NCBI GenBank assembly: GCA_039602395.1
Contig: JBCNJP010000240.1
Location: 1-64,000 of the forward strand
Origin: Deinandra increscens subsp. villosa
Taxonomy: Eukaryota > Streptophyta > Magnoliopsida > Asterales > Asteraceae
Reading direction: 5' to 3'
Length of the DNA stretch: 64,000 bases
The notes below the pieces were generated by a model. The model made no database searches and was not told the origin of the DNA. It was given only the letters and a program-made list of their open reading frames with translations. Below, in pieces: positions 11,101-21,472 of the stretch. A program made the position numbers and the translations under genes. Within the stretch, counting starts at the first letter, position 1; every line of letters begins with the position of its first letter.

Positions 11101-11587
11101 TGACTGGGCACGGTGTATTGAAACAAGACGATCTACCTATGGGTATTCTATTTTTCTTGGTGGCAACCTTGTGTCATGGAGTGCTAAGAAACATACCAGT
11201 GTAGCCCGCTCAAGTTGTGAGTCTGAATACCGGGCCATGGCAAATACTGCAGCCGAAATTGTCTGGGTTACTCACCTTTTAAGAGAACTGCATGCTCTCC
11301 CACCTGATCGTCCCACCTTATTATGTGACAATCAAAGTGCTATTTTCTTAAGTCAAAATCCCGTGGCTCATAAGCGTGCAAAACACATTGACATTGATTA
11401 TCACTTCATTCGAGAACTTGTCACCTCAGGTAAATTACACACTCAATTTGTTCCTACCAAGCTCCAGGTAGCTGACATTTTTACAAAAAGCCTTCCAAGA
11501 CCGCAGTTCACTCAGTTCAAAGATATGCTTCGTCTTGGGTCACCACCATCTCGCTTGAGGGGGGATATTAGATGTAAATTAACCTAG
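8195..11587 (+). pseudogene. Copia pol: protease, integrase, RT, RNase H (one stop)
   Basis: In one frame from the zinc knuckle onward are: aspartic protease (YVDSGATDHM, about residue 34); the integrase zinc region (WHNRLGHV ... CSSCQMAK); the DDE core (HCDLWGP, QSDGGTEF, NGRVERKHR); a Pro-rich linker; and RVT_2 reverse transcriptase (VDVNNAFLHGEL, YVDD at about residues 805-808). A TAG at 10913-10915 interrupts the frame just before YITITRPDISYAV, where related elements have Gln, so CAG to TAG is likely. The same frame then carries RNase H (YSDADWA, SSCESEYRAM, LCDNQSA, KHIDIDYHFIRE) to a stop at 11585-11587 inside the 3' LTR. All catalytic residues look present. The enzymes would cut the polyprotein, copy the RNA, and integrate the cDNA. 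Confidence 0.9.
11555..11565 (+). other. Polypurine tract of Copia
   Basis: TTGAGGGGGGA directly precedes the 3' LTR start at 11566, the expected place for plus-strand priming. Confidence 0.8.
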
Positions 11588-11647
11588 TTATCTCTTATGG
11601 GTTATTCTTGTAATTATGTCACTCTTGTATACTTGTGTGTAACTTAT

Positions 11648-11703
<56 letters not shown>

Positions 11704-11767
11704 GTGGTGGTTCCTGCATTGGGGACACACAATTGAATCCAATTCAATCCTTTCTTTAAATCCTTTA
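11566..11767 (+). repeat. 3' LTR of Copia, 202 bp
   Basis: Matches the 5' LTR apart from a TA microsatellite grown to about 52 bp (11651-11702), loss of a few bases in GTATATATAC, and two substitutions. Followed by the target duplication GTCTA. Confidence 0.88.
11651..11702. repeat. (TA)26 microsatellite inside the 3' LTR
   Basis: Uninterrupted TA repeat, while the 5' LTR has only about six units at the same place. Length change by slippage after insertion is the simplest reading. Confidence 0.95.
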
Positions 11768-14430
11768 GTCTATGTCTACGGGATTGCTCGGGTACATGTA
11801 AATTATGGCGTGTTTTCTTTTCATTCAGTAGTTAACTGTTAGGTTTCTTAACAATTCTTATATCTTAATTGAAAGTTGATTTCAACTATCTTCTATGGTG
11901 ATGTTTGTAACAACTGTGAAAACTCCGATAAATCACAGGGAAATTTTTCCGTTTATGAACTGGACTTGGTAAGCCCAGTTAGGCCTATTAAGAGATCTGC
12001 AGCTCAACAAAAGCCTACTTCCTATAATAAAGGTCCGGATAAATTGTTAGAAGTATTCTAACTAGTCGTTATGCTATTTGAGATATATCAGAACGATAAA
12101 AGATGAGTTCGTCCAGAATCGGCAAAACTTGTCGTTAGATCGGTTAACATATCAAATAACCGGGGAAATTATCATAAATATGATGAATTTATGAGTTATT
12201 AATATGGACATATTAGAACGGATGTTAAGGTTTGCAAGAAAGACTATTCGAATGATTATACGTGATGTGCGTGAGCGAAAACGATAATCGAAACTTAACA
12301 CGCATATGCCACTAACAGTGACAGGAAGGCCACTGAGACATAATAAGAGAATATGATATTGCCAGATACTTGATCATTGATGTTCTGACTGTTAGAAATG
12401 ATAATCGAGTGAATCGGTGCGAGAAATGATGAGATTGGTAAACCGTTTGACTACGCGATATTAACCGATATCAACTGATGAATTGTTTGAGATGGTTTTA
12501 ACGACTCAGTGGAACTATAAACATTTACAGAGTTTTACGGAGAATTACACTCATGAAAATATAATCGGTACGTGAAATGGTGATGAACGATACTCGCATT
12601 GGATACGCGCTTTATACCGCATGTTTAACCGAGTAATCATTAGATTATATATAATATGACATTTTAAACATTCTGAGAATGTTTATGCGGGTTTTATAAT
12701 ATTTCTGTCATATTAGAATTATCACGATTCATGAATGAGACGCTTAATGTTTAACGTTTTCGTATATCACGGTATAATACCTTTTTTTAATTCCTCCATA
12801 TACCTAACCCTAAATATTAAATATAAAAGACAATCCTTTTGTCTTTTATCTCATTCCATCACACACACTTTAGAAAGAAATAGAGAGAGAACGTGAGGGG
12901 CTGGAACAAAAAGGGGGGCGCCGATCATGGTTTTCTGGCGAGTGGATTCCCGTGACCACCTAGCGACGGCAGCGATGTCGGGTTTTCTTCTTATTCTTCT
13001 TATTTTCTTTCTCCGGTGGCTAATCCATGGTTCATACGGCTGAAACTAGCGGCGATGGTCACAAAAAAGTGGCGACAGCCGCTATTTCTTTTTGGTTCAT
13101 CTCCGCCGACGGCTGTAAGGTTTGGAGGGTGTTTGCGACCACCGAGCAGGTCCGACGAACCCTTTCATTCGCGGTTTTGACCTCTCTACCACCGATCGGT
13201 AAGTGGTAGGGGTGTGTTCTTGAGTTCTCCTTCCTTTTTTAGTTTGTTTTTCCTCATTTTAAGTCCTGATCATCACATGCATGTCTCAATTCCACTCATT
13301 TGTTAACAAATATGTGATAAAAATCAAGTTTAGAGAATGTTGTGATGGTGGGTATAGACCGAGATGAAAATGGATGATGATTCCAGGATGTTCTCGGGTG
13401 TTTAGATGATGGTGGGTGACCATTCACGGTGGGTGTAGGTCCGACCGGCGGCGGCCATGGCCTCTGGCCGCTGGGACAAAGACCGATGGTGATGGTGAAA
13501 AGTAGTTTTGGTTGATGCAGAGCTTAAATTTGTTATGGAAACTGAATTCAGGTCTGATTGGTAAGGATTGAAGTGGTTCTTGGTTGATATGAACAAGTAG
13601 AAGTGTTTGGAAACAAGAACTGTTGACTTTGGATATAACTTAGTCGACTGGGTGTCAAGTCAACTCCGTTAAAGCTTTGGTCAAAGATGGTCAACAATTA
13701 TGATGTTCCAAAGATGTCAAACTCAGAAACTGAGCTCGTATTATTATTCGTGACGAAAAATCATGTGGAATGGAGTACTCATTTGTTGATTTTGGTGAAC
13801 ATTGCGTTTTACGGTTAACCGAGTCCGGGTTTGAGTACCTTCCGGAAGGTATACCGTGCTCGTTATCTCATTATCATTTTAATGATAGTCTATGCATCGT
13901 AATGACATTTGGACAAAAGCTATAAAAAACCTTGTAAAATTATTTAAACATTCGATTTGGATAAAAGTATAAAAATGGATAAAAATACACTATCGGATGA
14001 AATAGTCGATGCGGATCATTGACATATCGTTTTTATCGACGATCTGCTAAACGGCTCGTTTGTATCGAGAGAATATTTGTCTTATGGACCGTGAGAATTA
14101 TTTAGCTAATCACTTAACGGTCCGCGACACGAATTTGGATAAAATACTAAACTTTTATGAAATATCATAATTAACCAACGATTTGACTTGAAATTTTTAT
14201 GAATAATAAAAATGAGTATATTGAATTTGTTTTGATGAAAAGCCTTTGATTTGGAAATCAATCTACTCAAATGATTGTTATTGGTCAAACTGGTTAATTA
14301 TGGATATTTATGGACCTTAGTTTGAATCGAACTTTGCATAAGATCTTATAAATTAGGAATTGATCTTTGGTTATCAATTATGGTTAGAATTATTGCATCT
14401 ATGACCGACTTGAAATTACGCGTCATCATT

Positions 14431-14781
14431 TGTTGATACCTGATATGTGCGTCGTGTGAAGTATCAAGCAATGTACAAGATCAAGTCAAACTAGGTCTGG
14501 CCGAACTAGGTCTGAACCTGAAGTTCGGACTGGCCGAACCTGAGGTTCGGCTGAAGCTCGAACCAGCGGGTATATAGAGATGTTTGGTCTTTGTAATTGT
14601 AGAGTTCTGAGCGTGCGAGATTACTGCTAAGTGTGTGTTTCTAAGAGTGTTCTCTGTGTCTGTATTCTGAGTGTTTCACTGATTGTAATTGTTCATTTTT
14701 ATCAATAAATCAATCGGTTAATTACGTTTCGATGTCTGAATAGCTAGATCGAGTAGACGATCCGATGCTCACACATTTTCA
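14431..14781 (+). repeat. 5' LTR of gag-only element, 351 bp
   Basis: Starts TGTTGATACC and ends ACATTTTCA. Carries interlocking GTTCGGAC/GGCCGAACC palindromes at about 14500-14565, a TATA box at about 14571-14577, then R/U5. Confidence 0.88.
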
Positions 14782-14783
14782 AG

Positions 14784-14795
14784 TGGTATCAGAGC
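14784..14795 (+). other. Primer binding site of gag-only element
   Basis: TGGTATCAGAGC, exact tRNA-iMet-type site, 2 bp after the LTR end. Confidence 0.9.
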
Positions 14796-15004
14796 TTTCT
14801 GGTTCACTCTACTGATCTGTGGTTGCTATTTTTGGATTTTTGAAGCGTTTTTCGTGATTCTCGAGTTTGTTTTCGTGTTGTTCATCATTTCTATCGAGTT
14901 TTTGGTGTCAAATCTGTTCCTAAATCACTTTCTATCGGTTTTACTGATCCATAGTAACGAGTTTCGTCAAAATCAGTTCATTTTCGCACGTTTTTGAAAA
15001 ATGA

Positions 15005-15262
15005 AGTCGAGGTTCGGAGGTACCTGGTCAGGTTCGAAGTACCTGCTCTGAACTTCGAGTTCGGTGAACGTTCGTTGAGAGTCCGGAGCAGTCTCGGTCA
15101 AGGTTCGGAGTGGTTCAAGGTTCGGAGCTAGATCGGAGTCTCTTAGGAGTTTGAACTGTAAATTTTGATTCGGAGCAAGTTCGGACAAAGTTCGGACTTT
15201 GATTTTAGGTTCCGACACAGTTCGGAGGTCAGTGTTAGGATCGGAGAAGATTCGGCCGGCAG
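15005..15262 (+). repeat. GTTCGGA motif array in the leader
   Basis: About a dozen copies of GTTCGGA or close variants (GAGGTTCGGAGG, CAAGGTTCGGAG, AAGTTCGGAC, CAGTTCGGAGG) lie between the primer site and the gag start. The same core makes up the palindromes in the LTR upstream of its TATA box. Confidence 0.75.
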
Positions 15263-15282
15263 TTAAAAAAAAAATTCAAACG

Positions 15283-18200
15283 ATGTCGGAATTTCAAGCG
15301 TTTGCTGCAATGCAAAGTGCGATGCAAACCATGTTAAATTTTGATAATGAAATTGGAACAAGTCAGAAAGTTCCCAAATTGTTGAAGCTTGAAGATTATC
15401 AAAATTGGAAGAAACGGTTTTCAGCATACATAAGCACAAATGATATTGATCTATGGATTCCGATTCGAAAGTTGTATGAACGACCAACTGAAGAAGGAGA
15501 TTACAAGGAACTTCAAGATTTTGATGCTAGTGAAAAGAACAGTTATGAGCTTGAAAAGAAAGTTTATGGTTATCTTACAATGGCTTTACCTACTGAATTG
15601 TTACATCAATTCAGCACTTGTAAGAAGTCAAAGCAATTGTGGGATGCTCTCTCAGCAAGATGTGAGGGTAACGATGATTACAAGAAGAGTCGGAAGAAAG
15701 TATTGAACAAAGAATTTGATAATTTTCAAAACTATGAAAATGAGAACATTACTGCTCTCGTTTCACGGTTTTCACATCTAATGAGTGAATTCAAGGTAGT
15801 TGGTATTGAGAAATCTGATGCTGATTTGAAGGAAAAGATTATGGAAGCTTTACCTGAAAAGTGGGAGAATTATGTTTTGCTGCTCACTCATGACAAGGAT
15901 TATTCTACAACGACGTTTCACGAGCTTACTGGAAAACTTCATGCTCGAGAAATGGAAATGTTAAATTCAAAGAAGTCAACTGCTACTTTGCAAAATCTTG
16001 AATTGTATCATGGTGAGAATACGACAAGCATGAATGCTAAAGCTAAACCAAGTCTGAGTTCTGCACCAAGTACATCTTTCTTGACTGGAATTTCTGATAA
16101 TCCTGATAACAAGTCTTCATGGGGTTGTAGCTTTACAATTCCAAAGTTTTCAAGTCAGAATGCTTTTTCTGCTGAATCAACAGAGGATTGTGATAAAACG
16201 ATTTCTGCTTTGATCTCATCATATTTTGGTTCGATTATTAAGAATGTTGTTGATGCAAAGTTAACCAGTGATGATCTTGATGCTGTTGATGATGATCAAC
16301 TAACTGAATTGGATATATCTTGGCTATATGCTATGTTATGTCAAAGATCGAAGAGATTCTTCAAGAAACATGGAAGAAATCTTTCTGGTGATAAACTGGG
16401 ATTTGACAAGTCAAAGTTAAAATGTTATAAATGTTCACAACTTGGACATTTTGCCAAAGATTGTCAACAGGCTCATGCAATCAAACCTGGTTTTACTCAA
16501 TCACCCAAGCCTGGTTTTACTCAACCATCTACTAGTAACACCATCAAAACAACAGCTTTAACGACTCAACATGATGGTGTTTATGATTGGGGTCAACAGT
16601 TTGGATATGATACATCAGCATTAATTGTCACTCATGAGCAAGATGATTATTATTCTGATTCAAGTTCATATGACGCTGCTGAAAATGAAAATTTTGAATC
16701 TAGGATTGAAGCCTTGATGAAAGAAAAAGAATTTTTGATTGAAGAAGTCAAGAGAATTACTGCTGATTTCAAAATGATTAATTTGGAGTTGGGAATTTCT
16801 AAGGAAAATGAGAAGGAATTAAGTATGAAGAATGAATGTTTGCTTAAAGAGATCAAATTGCTAAATGAAGTTTTAGAAATTTCTAAACAAGATAAAAGGG
16901 ATGTTGAAGCTGCAAAAGCCAAGATTTGTGAAGAAAGGGATGAGTTGGTGAAAGAGGTCAAGAAATGGAAGGATGAAACGGAGGATACTGCTTCTGATTT
17001 CACAAATTTGTTTGATAAATCAAAAGTCAAGCTTGATCTGCTTACAAAGAATGTTGAAGAATCAACTGCTAAGATTGAAGCATATCAAGTTGACATGGGA
17101 AAGTTGTTGGATGAGAAGCGGGAATTGGTTCGTGTCAATAAAGTTCAAGCAGCGAATTTGGAGATTCAAAAGCGTAATGAAGATAAATTGAAGAAGGAAT
17201 TATTTGAAGGACTTGATAATCTTCGCTTACAAAAATTTGAAACTCACAAAGTTGCGAAGCGTTTGATTGCTGAAGAAAAGGAATTTGCTGAGGCTCAACA
17301 GAAAATTTCTGATCTGAAAATTCAAGTTCTTGATGCTTATCGATTGCTCAATAATGTTTCAAATTCTCAAGTCTTTACAAGCTTCTTAGCTAACGATGAA
17401 AATTTTGAGAAAATGTTTGATAAGACTGCATCACCTCCTGCTCATATAAAAGAAGCTTTCAAAGAAGTGAAGGAACAAGTTGATGAATTTGATTATTCAA
17501 AGGTTTCTTCATCTACTGTTGAGGATGAGAAAGTTGTGACGAAGAAGAAGAACATGAAGAATAAGAAAAAGAAGGAAAAGAAATCTACAGTTTCTCCTGC
17601 TCCAAAGTTTGTATCTGGTTCATCTTCTGCTGATAATGAGAAGTCGGCTACTTCAAGTGACAAGATTCAGTCTTAACCTGCGTTTGATGAAAAATTCTTT
17701 TATGATCAAAAGAATATAACTGAAGTGAAAGCTGAATTTTCTCGTTTAGCGAAGAATGGACATTTTATACCTGAGGAGAAGATTTCTGGAAAGCATGCGG
17801 GTTTGGGTTTTCACGGGATGACAGATAAAGCTGAGAAGGCTCAAGAATCATCATCTCAAGATTTGAAGAAATTAAAGATGAAACAAGTGAAGAAGGAAGT
17901 TTTTCAAGCTGATAAAGTTCAACCCGAGCGGTTTTACAAACTCAAGGGTTCAGATCAATTATTTTCTGACAAAGAATTTCCACTTCATTGTGTTGATGCT
18001 AGGAAGATTGCTGAGGTACTTGTGAAAGCTAACATTTCTTCTGATAGGTCTCAATCTCGAAGCCCTACATCCAAATGGGTACATCAAAGATGGGACAAAA
18101 CGACAAGAATCTGTTATATTTGCCGCCGACCGGGGCATATGGCAAAGGATTGTCCATCACCTGCTGATTCACCCCAAGGGTTTCATAAGAAACCAGTTTT

Positions 18201-18411
18201 TGGTAAACCTGCCAACACAAAGTTCTTTGATGAACAAGGCAGAGTTTTTGATTACGTTGAACCTACATTCTTTCATAAACAAAAACGTTTTGTTCCATTG
18301 TTTTCAAAGGTTCAAAGTGTAGGTTCATCATCACAGTCACCTGTGATTGTTTCATCAAAAACTGAATTACCAAAATACCAACAATGGAAACCTAAGGTGG
18401 TTTCTAAGTAA
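15283..18411 (+). pseudogene. Gag-like protein with two CCHC knuckles (one internal stop)
   Basis: I take ATG 15283 (MSEFQAF) as the start, because the upstream in-frame codons run through the leader motif array. Residues about 25-230 form a UBN2/DUF4219-type gag domain (LLKLEDYQNWKKRF, LWDALSARCEGNDDY, LPEKWENYV). A CCHC knuckle CYKCSQLGHFAKDC lies near residue 378. Residues about 460-700 are a Lys/Glu-rich coiled coil, followed by a KKKNMKNKKKKEKK basic patch. A TAA at 17674-17676 interrupts the frame. The same frame then continues to 18411 and holds a second knuckle, CYICRRPGHMAKDC. Without the stop it would be about 1,040 residues, long for gag. The second knuckle parallels CMCCGEQGHLAAVC in the Sirevirus at 61095, so the long form is probably native and the TAA a later mutation. 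It would assemble particles and bind RNA. Confidence 0.8.
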
Positions 18412-20129
18412 AACAAGGACACTAGTCGACCAGAAGCGATTCGCTTCGGGTCATTTTTGGACTAATTAGTTTGACCAGTGTGCAGGTACTTCTAGAAGAC
18501 CTATCGACGATTGAAAAGTTGTTGATGGAGGAGTATTCTGCTTAATTTAAATTTCATGATACATCTTTCTAACCTGCAAATTTTCTGAATTCTAAATCTG
18601 CAAACTATCCGTGTTGATTGATCACTTTTCTTTGCTTTCAAATTTTTCTCACAAACCCAAAAATAGAGTTTTGTTTTGTGTAAAATGAAAATCCAGAAAT
18701 AGAGTTTTCATTTTAAGGGGGAGAATTGTAAGAAAGGGGGAGTAATTGAGAAAATGCATGTTATGGAGAGAAAGTGAATACGTGCCAAATATATAATGAA
18801 GGAAGGTAAATACATGCAAAATATAAAATTGTGTGAAATTGATCATTGGGAAATGATGGTACATTGGCTTACGTATCTAACTCATGGATAGAGTAGATGA
18901 AAGGGCCATAAGATCATTGTTTGATATGCTTGGTAGGCCCGGCAAATCAGAAAGTATTCAGATGTGATATACATTAAATACTAATGCTTGACCATGTGGA
19001 TAACATCTTGATGCATAGTTCATGACACAAAAAGAACAATAAGTGTGAAATTCAAAATGAGAAGTCAATGTGTATACATGTGTTCATTTTGTAAAGATTT
19101 AAACTTGTTTGATTTTCTTTATTTTGTCAAATGATCGGACCTTCTCTGCGTATCGAAAGATCGACCTGATTGTTGTTCGTTTGACGTTCTGCTTTATTTT
19201 CTTTGGTGTTTCGTATAACTCATCGGACTTTCTCTGCGTGTATGGGAGTACCGACCTGATTGTTGTTGGGTTATATAATTTCAACTTGTTTTATTTTCTT
19301 ATTTTGTTAAATCCGAGGCCTTATCTGCATATCGAAAGATTGACCTTAAGGTAGACGATTTAACGTTCTTATTTCTTTTTGCATGGAACACAGTTGACTA
19401 TATCATGAAAATATTATGCATTGTGAAAAATCACAAGTGTTGTCACACAAACGGAAAAAGAAAGAAATATTGAAAATGTCTGATTATGTCTGATAGTGTG
19501 GGATACACTGGTCAAAGCAAATCTAATCAATACCTTAACATATCCAGATTATGAGTATGATTCTGCCTGAGTTTAAGTTGAACAAATTATACCAGCAATC
19601 GGCTTGACTTATGTGCTTTGATTAATTGAAATTGAGGTGAAGTTCAGTGCGTTATGTTCAATATGATCCCATATAGTGATTTTTCTCATACCAAAAATAG
19701 TGTTTGATTCTGTATTGCAATTTCATTTCATTTCAGAAAAGAACAAAAAGATTTTTCGGTGTGGTTTAGCATAAACTTTGAAAAATCGAAAAGATTTTGT
19801 TTCTGCTTTATTTTCGATCTGATCAACACGTGATACAAATCAATTTTCAAAATCGTATCTTAGAGTCTCGAAGAGACATTTTGCGCCAAGATTATTTAAA
19901 AGTTTGAGCAGGTTGCTATGTGCAAGATATCACAACTTCAAGTCTTCTGAAGCTGTTGATAAAAGACCAGAGATACACTAAAATGTCATCAAGTATTCAA
20001 GATCAAGCTACGATCGAGTTGAGGAGGAGTTTGTTTGAAGATTCATTTCATTGAACGAACGGATTCTACACTTGAGGGGGAGCTTAGTTGAAGATACAAA
20101 GTTGATGATATTAAAGAGATACTGCACAC
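18412..20129 (+). other. Non-coding 3' part of the gag-only element
   Basis: This 1.7-kb stretch has no coding frame. It contains purine tracts AAGGGGGAGA (18715), AGAAAGGGGGAG (18731) and TTGAGGGGGAG (20070), three degenerate ~90-bp repeats, and the block GGGAAATGATGGTACAT (18848-18864). That block recurs with one change at 38518-38534 in the 3' region of another Sirevirus-like element. Multiple purine tracts before the 3' LTR are a reported Sirevirus trait. Confidence 0.65.
19128..19372 (+). repeat. Three degenerate ~90-bp tandem repeats
   Basis: Units share GGACYTTCTCTGCGTAT, GAAAGATCGACCTGATTG and a TTTATTTTCTT stretch. They start near 19137, 19225 and 19315, spacing 88-91 bp. Confidence 0.65.
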
Positions 20130-20143
20130 GACGAGGGGGAGTT
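20130..20143 (+). other. Polypurine tract of gag-only element
   Basis: ACGAGGGGGAGTT directly precedes the 3' LTR. Confidence 0.75.
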
Positions 20144-20494
20144 TGTTGATACCTGATATGTGCATCGTGTGAAGTATCAAGCAATGTACAAGATCAAGTC
20201 AAACTAGGTCTGGCCAAACTAGGTCCGAACCTGAAGTTCGGACTGGCCGAACCTGAGGTTCGGCCGAAGCTCGGACCAGCGGGTATATATAGATGTTTGG
20301 TCTCTGTAATTGTAGAGTTCTGAGCGTGCGAGATTACTGCTAAGTGTGTGTTTCTAAGAGTGTTCTTTGTGTCTGTATTCTGAGTGTTGTACTGATTGTA
20401 ATTGTTCATTTTGATCAATAAATCAATCGGTTAATTACGTTTCGATGTCCGAATAGCTAGATCGAGTAGACGATCCGATGCTCACACATTTTCG
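20144..20494 (+). repeat. 3' LTR of gag-only element, 351 bp
   Basis: Same length as the 5' LTR, with about a dozen substitutions and the last base G instead of A. Followed by TCATT, the target duplication. Confidence 0.88.
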
Positions 20495-21273
20495 TCATTA
20501 TCCGTAACATTATCCGCTGTTCACTTGTGAGTCGTTAGCTTTTACCCTCATCTTTTAACTTATATGTTTTAGGGGCTGCAATAAGAACTTGTTCAATTGT
20601 TTTACTGATTAAACTGTGCCGTTGATGTATGTGTTATATCTGAATTATGAACTATGAAGTTGTCGACTGTTGTGATTTTCCCATGGCGGGATATCTTTGG
20701 TCATTTAGGTAACTCCCTTCTGGTTGGTTTACCACGAGGCATATATATAGTTCTATGGCCATAGGATTAGCACTGGTTCACATATCATCTGGATTCTCTA
20801 ACACTAGTTTTAGGGAAGATATGTTATATATGTTTGGAACATAAGGGGACTCGGGTGCACATGTCCGAGTTTTGCTTTAGGTTGCTGGTTGACCTTAGAC
20901 AGGACTCTATTTCATAATTTGGCACATGTTTTAAAACCTATGAATAATGGATGTGAGTCATTATCTACGTCTCACCAACTTTGTGTTGTTGACATGTTTT
21001 AGTTCATATTTGCAGGTAAGAAACTGGAATACAGGTGACGTGTTATGGGAAGATAGGTGAGTTGTTGAGAAATAGTGTCATGACTATTCTTTGAATTTAT
21101 ATCGTTTCTTAATCAGTCTTAGAGTTATTTGGGACCCATTTTCGATAAAGTAACTTTGTAGTCTACTCTAATAAGTAGACTTATAGGAAGTTACTATATG
21201 TCTATGTCGAGACTGACTGTCTGTTCTGTTTTTATAATATGTATTTATACTTGTTATTTGGTTCATCTGTTGC

Positions 21274-21472
21274 TTCCGCGATATCTGATACAAGTAGCCG
21301 GTGCCACACCTCCCCCGCATTTGGTAGTGTGCGGCGGGGGGTGTGACAGGTTGGTATCAGAGCCCAAGGTTCCGTGGTATCTGATACAGGCAGCCGGTGC
21401 CACACCTCCCCCGCACCTGGTAGGGTGCGGCGGGGGGAGGGGGTGTGACAGGTTGGTATCAGAGCCCAACGT
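21274..21472 (+). repeat. Tandem duplication spanning LTR end and primer site
   Basis: Two ~96-102-bp units (21274-21369 and 21370-21472) each contain ATCTGATACA, GCCGGTGCCACACCTCCCCC, a G-rich tract, GTGTGACA and TTGGTATCAGAGCCCAA. The Gypsy element therefore has two LTR-end/primer-site junctions in a row, with primer sites at 21352-21363 and 21454-21465. The units differ at about nine positions plus a G-tract length change. Confidence 0.9.
21352..21363 (+). other. Primer binding site of the Gypsy element, copy 1
   Basis: TGGTATCAGAGC, tRNA-iMet type, 3 bp after GTGTGACA. An identical second copy lies at 21454-21465. Confidence 0.88.

Larger units (their letters stand above)
7098..11767 (+). 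mobile_element. Ty1/Copia retrotransposon with TA...TA LTR ends
   Basis: This element has two LTRs (7098-7263 and 11566-11767), a 5-bp target duplication GTCTA (7093-7097 and 11768-11772), a primer site right after the 5' LTR, and a purine tract right before the 3' LTR. Between them lie gag and pol in the Copia order protease, integrase, RT, RNase H. The LTRs start TATTAG and end CCTTTA instead of TG...CA. Outside the TA microsatellite they differ by about two substitutions and one short indel, so insertion is recent. The coding region has one frameshift and one stop, so this copy is probably not autonomous. Confidence 0.9.
14431..20494 (+). mobile_element. Gag-only Sirevirus-like LTR retrotransposon (non-autonomous)
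   Basis: Two 351-bp LTRs (14431-14781, 20144-20494), target duplication TCATT (14426-14430, 20495-20499), an iMet primer site at 14784 and a purine tract at 20130 define a complete element of 6.06 kb. The LTRs differ at about a dozen positions (3-4% by eye). The only coding content is a gag-like ORF with two CCHC knuckles and a coiled coil; protease, integrase, RT and RNase H are absent. This matches what has been called TR-GAG in plants. The palindromic TTCGG/CCGAA motifs in the LTR and several AGGGGGAG tracts before the 3' LTR fit the Sirevirus branch of Copia, so a Sirevirus would be the likely helper. Confidence 0.85.
11906..21348 (+). repeat. 5' LTR of Gypsy element, split by a nested element
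   Basis: The LTR is made of 11906-14430 and 20500-21348, about 3.4 kb without the insertion at 14431-20494 and one copy of its target duplication. It includes a GC-rich part near 12890-13480. That part is colinear with 53040-53320 (shared blocks around GACGG..GTAAGG and CATGGCCTC.GGCCGC), suggesting a related LTR family there. Confidence 0.75.
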
